Shown piece after piece: positions 61,501-64,000 of a stretch of DNA of 64,000 bases (positions are counted from its first letter, which is position 1; each line of letters begins with the position of its first letter). The DNA is taken from assembly GCF_900142395.1 (NCBI RefSeq), contig NZ_FRAS01000023.1:1-64000 (forward strand), in the 5' to 3' direction. A program made the translations under genes and the position numbers. The notes under the pieces were generated by a model. The model was not told where the DNA came from and did not search any database. It worked only from the letters and a program-made list of their open reading frames with translations. The DNA comes from Hymenobacter psychrotolerans DSM 18569 (GTDB taxonomy: Bacteria > Bacteroidota > Bacteroidia > Cytophagales > Hymenobacteraceae).

Positions 61501-62283
61501 TTTCTGCCCAGCGACGCCACTCTGCTGATTTCGTTCCGGGTGGCAGTGGCGGCCAGCGCGCAGGACGAGGTATTCTACCAGGCCAGTGCCACCGTCACCT
61601 ACGCCGACCCCACCCGCGACCAGAACGCCGACCTCGTCAGCCCGGGCGGCACCTACACCAGCGGCGGCCCGGTGGAAGGCTCCAACTATGCCAGCGCCAG
61701 CAACACCACCGAAGATGTGCGCATCGCCCGGCCCCTGCCGGTAGAACTGGCTGCTTTCGAAGCCAAAGCCTCCGGTGCCGATGCCCTGCTGACCTGGATT
61801 ACGTCCTCTGAAAAGAACAATGCCCGCTTTGAAATAGAACGCTCCCTCAACGGCTCCGCTTTCGAGCGGATTGGCAGCGTGCAGGGCCAGGGCACTACTT
61901 CCCGCCGCACCAGCTACCGCTACCTCGATGGCGGCGTGGGCAAGCTGGGCCTGCAGGTGGTGTACTACCGCCTCCGGCAAGTTGATAACGATGAAAGCTC
62001 GTCGCTGAGCCCTGTGCGGGTGGTGGCTTTTTCGGCTGGTAAAGGAGTCGTGAGCCTCTACCCCAACCCGGCGCCGGCTCAGGCCACGCTGGACCTAACC
62101 GCGCTGCCGGCCGGTATCTATCAGGGCGAGATTCTCGACCTGACCGGCCGCCGCGTTCAGACACTGATTTTGCAGGGCGCTATCAGCCAGGAGCTACCGC
62201 TTACCAGCCTGCCAGCGGGCACTTATCTGCTCAGCCTGCGCGGCCAGGGTCAGAACCTGATGCTGCCGCTGGTGCACAACTAG
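58573..62283 (+). CDS. Large lectin-like, glycine-rich surface protein with T9SS sorting domain
   Basis: A 1236-residue exported protein. The signal-like N-terminus is a little long (WFTYYAALLALLLCIGRPAQ, cleavage near AQAQ). Residues ~40-290 look like an L-type lectin sandwich: FSISFEYFAYGGTNPGADGF followed by VFLLDGS, then YVGIGIDEWGNYSNAS and LRVGFSG. A cadherin/Ig-like module follows (VVGNDQAPGSSIDAASVDLN). Residues ~600-850 are dominated by Gly, Ala and Asn (GGAGGGNGGAGGLGGYGFGS). A DUF11-like repeat is near 890-1010 (ATYSLIISNTGGGAATGVVA). The C-terminal ~80 residues are the T9SS domain (VVSLYPNPAPAQATLDLTAL, GTYLLSLRGQ). It is probably a surface adhesin or matrix protein. Confidence 0.8.
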   Translation: MKARFTAWLTQPLNWFTYYAALLALLLCIGRPAQAQFPRLETFRNATATGWTIGGSAYLTGNGAAGNDAVGEGYLRLTQATTNQAGYAVDNSSFPATQGFSISFEYFAYGGTNPGADGFSVFLLDGSTQNFNIGASGGSLGYAQRTGVPGVSNGYVGIGIDEWGNYSNASEGRNGGINPGNLTPDAVAIRGAGNGSGADQYPYLTGTQSLPFSLDVTTPRAQNGSADYRRAFIDVIASGGTYRITIRIQHGTEVTTTVSNYVVSAPPSTLRVGFSGATGASTNIHEIRNLQIVLPPVAANDQAATLLDTNVSFDVVGNDQAPGSSIDAASVDLNPSLSGIQSTYTVAGEGTFTVNTAGIVTFDPTPTFAGVVRIPYRVNSILNSTSNLANLTVRVATTCATPGKDGPGTLTATSVPNTYFPGTGSAATGSTTVTVGAAETGTTPISAGDLVLLMQMQGATITPANDVSYGANNATGTGNSTTDFTAGQYEYGIAATDLPLTGGTLQLVNGLTRSYQNLAYDDAGTATGQRRFQVIRVPQFSDLDVSGTAAATPAWNGSTGGVLALDVSGLTSFATGAVVDLTAKGFRGGGGRATPGNTGAQNTDYRRGTSGAHGAKGEGTAGTPQYAYNSSAIVNSGIAGYRNGSTGRGAPGNAGGGATDFTPVTNSGNAGGAGGGNGGAGGLGGYGFGSNSSGARALGGAVVALAGTTRITLGGGGGAGSANGTGTGSSNFAPASGGVGGGILLLRTGSVSGTGTLRANGGNAPGTATATEGAGGGGAGGSIVVLANLTSGLSNLTLQANGGTGGSANTGAAANYGPGGGGGGGFIYTNGTATVSVTGGTAGRTSTSSATFGATNGAAGSSSTAAGRGIPYTIAGAGGCLPELNTTLATSTPTLTRSGGPGSRVAPATYSLIISNTGGGAATGVVASVALPAGLFGYDASGTTTVTIRRADGSTFTPSGYTVPATGTNTPTFGNIFLPSDATLLISFRVAVAASAQDEVFYQASATVTYADPTRDQNADLVSPGGTYTSGGPVEGSNYASASNTTEDVRIARPLPVELAAFEAKASGADALLTWITSSEKNNARFEIERSLNGSAFERIGSVQGQGTTSRRTSYRYLDGGVGKLGLQVVYYRLRQVDNDESSSLSPVRVVAFSAGKGVVSLYPNPAPAQATLDLTALPAGIYQGEILDLTGRRVQTLILQGAISQELPLTSLPAGTYLLSLRGQGQNLMLPLVHN

Positions 62284-62300
62284 TCACGCTGTGGCATGAG

Positions 62301-62345
62301 AATAGAAAAAGCCTGCCGGATACGTTCCGACAGGCTTTTTCTATT
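62301..62345. terminator. Bidirectional terminator between two T9SS cargo genes
   Basis: AATAGAAAAAGCCTGCCGGA (62301-62320) pairs with 62326-62345 with one mismatch around TACGT. Poly-A and poly-T flank the stem on opposite sides, so it can serve both convergent genes. Confidence 0.88.
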
Positions 62346-62355
62346 CATCTACTTG

Positions 62356-64000
62356 CTATTGTTTCACAATTTTGCTCACCAGCCTGCTACCGCCTACTTC
62401 TACCGTGAGCAGGTATACGCCCGGTGCCACTCCCGGCAGACTCACTGTCTGCCGATTGGCGCCAGCCCGGACAGCCAGTTGCGTAGTAGCTACTGTGCGG
62501 CCCAGCAGGTCGGTTACTGCCAGCGTGCCCTTGCCGGCGCTGCGGGCTTCGAAAGTAACTGTGGCCGCTTCCTGCACCGGATTGGGGAACGTAGCGAAGC
62601 TTTCTGCGACCAGTGCTGCGGGCTGCGTCGAGAGCACCACACTCAGGTCCCGGGCGCCTCGGAATACTTGGCCCCTAATTTCACCATTCGGATTAGCGGC
62701 CGTATGCAGGTTCACATACACACTGTCGCGGCGGAACTGCAGGGCACGCCGGGCCGTGAAGGGCCGAGCGGCATTCGGGGCCGGATTGGTGGCCAGCCAG
62801 AAGCCTTCTGCGGCGCGGGGCGGTGTGGCGGTATCAAAAAACGGCATCAGGTCGAAGACAACTGGGCCGGCCTGCGTACGCAGGCCCGTGTGGAAGTGCC
62901 CCATGGTGGCGGGCCCGCTCAGGCCGCCCCACGCCATGCTGAAGTGCACATTGCTCTGGTCCCGGTCCATGCTTACAAAACCGGAGCCGTAGCCGGGGCT
63001 GGAAACCGGCGTAGGGCGCTCCTGAGCACCATTGAGCGAGAAAACGTAGCCCTCCCGCGCCAGCCGGTACACCTGCCCGCGGATTTCGCCATTGGGGTTG
63101 GTAGCCGTGTTGAAGACCATGTTCACCCCACCCTGCAGGAACAGATTCACCGCGGCGGTATTAAGTCCTGTCAGGCTAACCGAAAAGGCGTTGGCAGTAC
63201 CTGCCGGAATAGTAACGGTGGTAAGGGGCGTAGATGTATTCGCCTGCCCGGCATCGGCCTGGAACAGCGCCAAGCTCGTGGGAGGGCCGCTCAGGCCGGT
63301 GTGCGCCACAAAAATGCGAAGCGTATCGAATGTAGAATTAAGCCGCAGGAAGGAAACTGCCTTCGCTGTTGTCGTTACGGCCGGTACCATCTGGGCGCCA
63401 TCGAAGCGGGCATCATGGCTCAGGTAGCGGGCATCACGGATCAGCTGGCCCCTGATTTCGCCAGCCGGGTTAGCAGCCGTGTGCACGTTGATATAAATCT
63501 GGCCAGCCAGCATAGCGGTTACAATGGCCGGGGTCGGCGTCACTTCGCCCTCAATCACGTTGCCCGACACCAGCGGCATCAGATCCAGCACCACCGGACC
63601 CGCCACACCCGTAGCACCCTGATGGAAATGCGCCATCGTAATTGGGCCGCTCAGCCCCGCTACTACCACCCGGAATTTCAGCTTTTCCTGGTTCTGAGCG
63701 AGGTTGAAGGTACCAATGCCCACGGCCGCAGTCGTAACGGGCGGCACTTCCTGTTCCCCCGACAGCGACGCTACAAACTCCTCATCTTTCTCTATCTCAA
63801 TCTGCCCCCGGATTTCGCCACTGGGGTTGGCGGCCGTATGGATGTTGATGTAATAGCCGCCGCGCAGGTACCGGTCCAGCTTGGCGCGGTCGATGTCGGC
63901 CCCAGTCAGGTAGCCCTGGATGCGGTTGCCCCGGATAAAGCGAAACAGGTCCGTTACGACTGGCCCGGCCACGCCCCGAAAGCCAAGGTGCGTATGCGCC
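62356..64000 (-). CDS. Multi-CHRD-domain secreted protein with T9SS sorting domain (5' end outside window)
   Basis: The reading frame is open from the right edge, so at least 547 residues are present and the N-terminus is missing. CHRD-domain repeats recur: HTHLGFRGVAGPVVTDLF at the edge, YYINIHTAANPSGEIRGQIE, AHFHQGATGVAGPVVLDLMP, IYINVHTAANPAGEIRGQLI, VNMVFNTATNPNGEIRGQVY, GHFHTGLRTQAGPVVFDLMP and VYVNLHTAANPNGEIRGQVF. The order H-F-H-x-G then N-x-H-T-A-x-N-P-x-G-E-I-R-G is the CHRD signature, at least four copies. The end is a T9SS type A domain (ATFPNPVQEAATVTFEARSA, VTDLLGRTVATTQLAV, GVYLLTVEVGGSRL). The role is unknown. Confidence 0.85.
   Translation of the reverse strand, partial: AHTHLGFRGVAGPVVTDLFRFIRGNRIQGYLTGADIDRAKLDRYLRGGYYINIHTAANPSGEIRGQIEIEKDEEFVASLSGEQEVPPVTTAAVGIGTFNLAQNQEKLKFRVVVAGLSGPITMAHFHQGATGVAGPVVLDLMPLVSGNVIEGEVTPTPAIVTAMLAGQIYINVHTAANPAGEIRGQLIRDARYLSHDARFDGAQMVPAVTTTAKAVSFLRLNSTFDTLRIFVAHTGLSGPPTSLALFQADAGQANTSTPLTTVTIPAGTANAFSVSLTGLNTAAVNLFLQGGVNMVFNTATNPNGEIRGQVYRLAREGYVFSLNGAQERPTPVSSPGYGSGFVSMDRDQSNVHFSMAWGGLSGPATMGHFHTGLRTQAGPVVFDLMPFFDTATPPRAAEGFWLATNPAPNAARPFTARRALQFRRDSVYVNLHTAANPNGEIRGQVFRGARDLSVVLSTQPAALVAESFATFPNPVQEAATVTFEARSAGKGTLAVTDLLGRTVATTQLAVRAGANRQTVSLPGVAPGVYLLTVEVGGSRLVSKIVKQ

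Overview
This window looks like chromosomal DNA of a GC-rich Bacteroidota, most likely a Hymenobacter-type member of the Hymenobacteraceae. The reasons are the high GC content and six secreted proteins with a C-terminal type IX secretion (Por-type) sorting domain. Candidate promoters follow the Bacteroidota TAnnTTTG pattern without strong Shine-Dalgarno sites, and there is a type VI secretion locus of the Bacteroidota-specific subtype iii. I see no tRNA, rRNA or CRISPR array.

Left edge (1-6764): a decayed carbohydrate-degradation locus on the minus strand. It holds an IS982-like transposase start next to a truncated six-hairpin-type glycosidase, a sialate O-acetylesterase-like SGNH hydrolase, a GH43-like five-bladed propeller protein, and a GH106 rhamnosidase. 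The GH106 5' end is joined out of frame to the start of a polysaccharide deacetylase. Next (6947-20764) comes housekeeping: a DUF4846 lipoprotein, a sirtuin deacylase, a YdjM-like membrane hydrolase, a phosphoesterase/Omp85 fusion, a membrane protein, Ppx/GppA and Ppk1 (polyphosphate turnover) flanking a T9SS cargo, and GyrB.

20957-26516 is a tandem array of three paralogous T9SS-exported Ycf48/BNR-type propeller proteins, the middle one frameshifted. After it comes a truncated secreted-protein gene with no canonical start codon, cut off exactly at the end of an IS3-family element (26514-27748) whose orfB carries two frameshifts.

27812-42114 is the most interesting part: a T6SSiii locus in four blocks. 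These are tssB-tssC-tssD (minus); clpV, a TssD-metallopeptidase fusion, a small candidate immunity gene and an ankyrin lipoprotein (plus); tssN-tssK-tssO-tssE-tssF (minus); and tssG (plus). The 325-residue fusion joins a TssD (Hcp) tube subunit to a C-terminal HEAAH zincin domain, so it is probably an evolved Hcp effector carried inside the tube. VgrG/TssI, PAAR, TssP, TssQ and TssR are not in the window.

42191-58089 is mostly housekeeping: a TRIC-type channel, a HelD-like helicase, a PAS histidine kinase, EbfC, a GT2 glycosyltransferase, a PspC protein, an OmpA/TPR lipoprotein, PdhB, two tandem membrane glycosyltransferase-like proteins, a DinB protein, a thioesterase and a methyltransferase. 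The promoter region of pdhB appears duplicated in front of a small lipoprotein gene. The right end (58573-64000) has two large convergent T9SS cargo genes, a lectin-like glycine-rich adhesin and a multi-CHRD-domain protein that runs off the edge.
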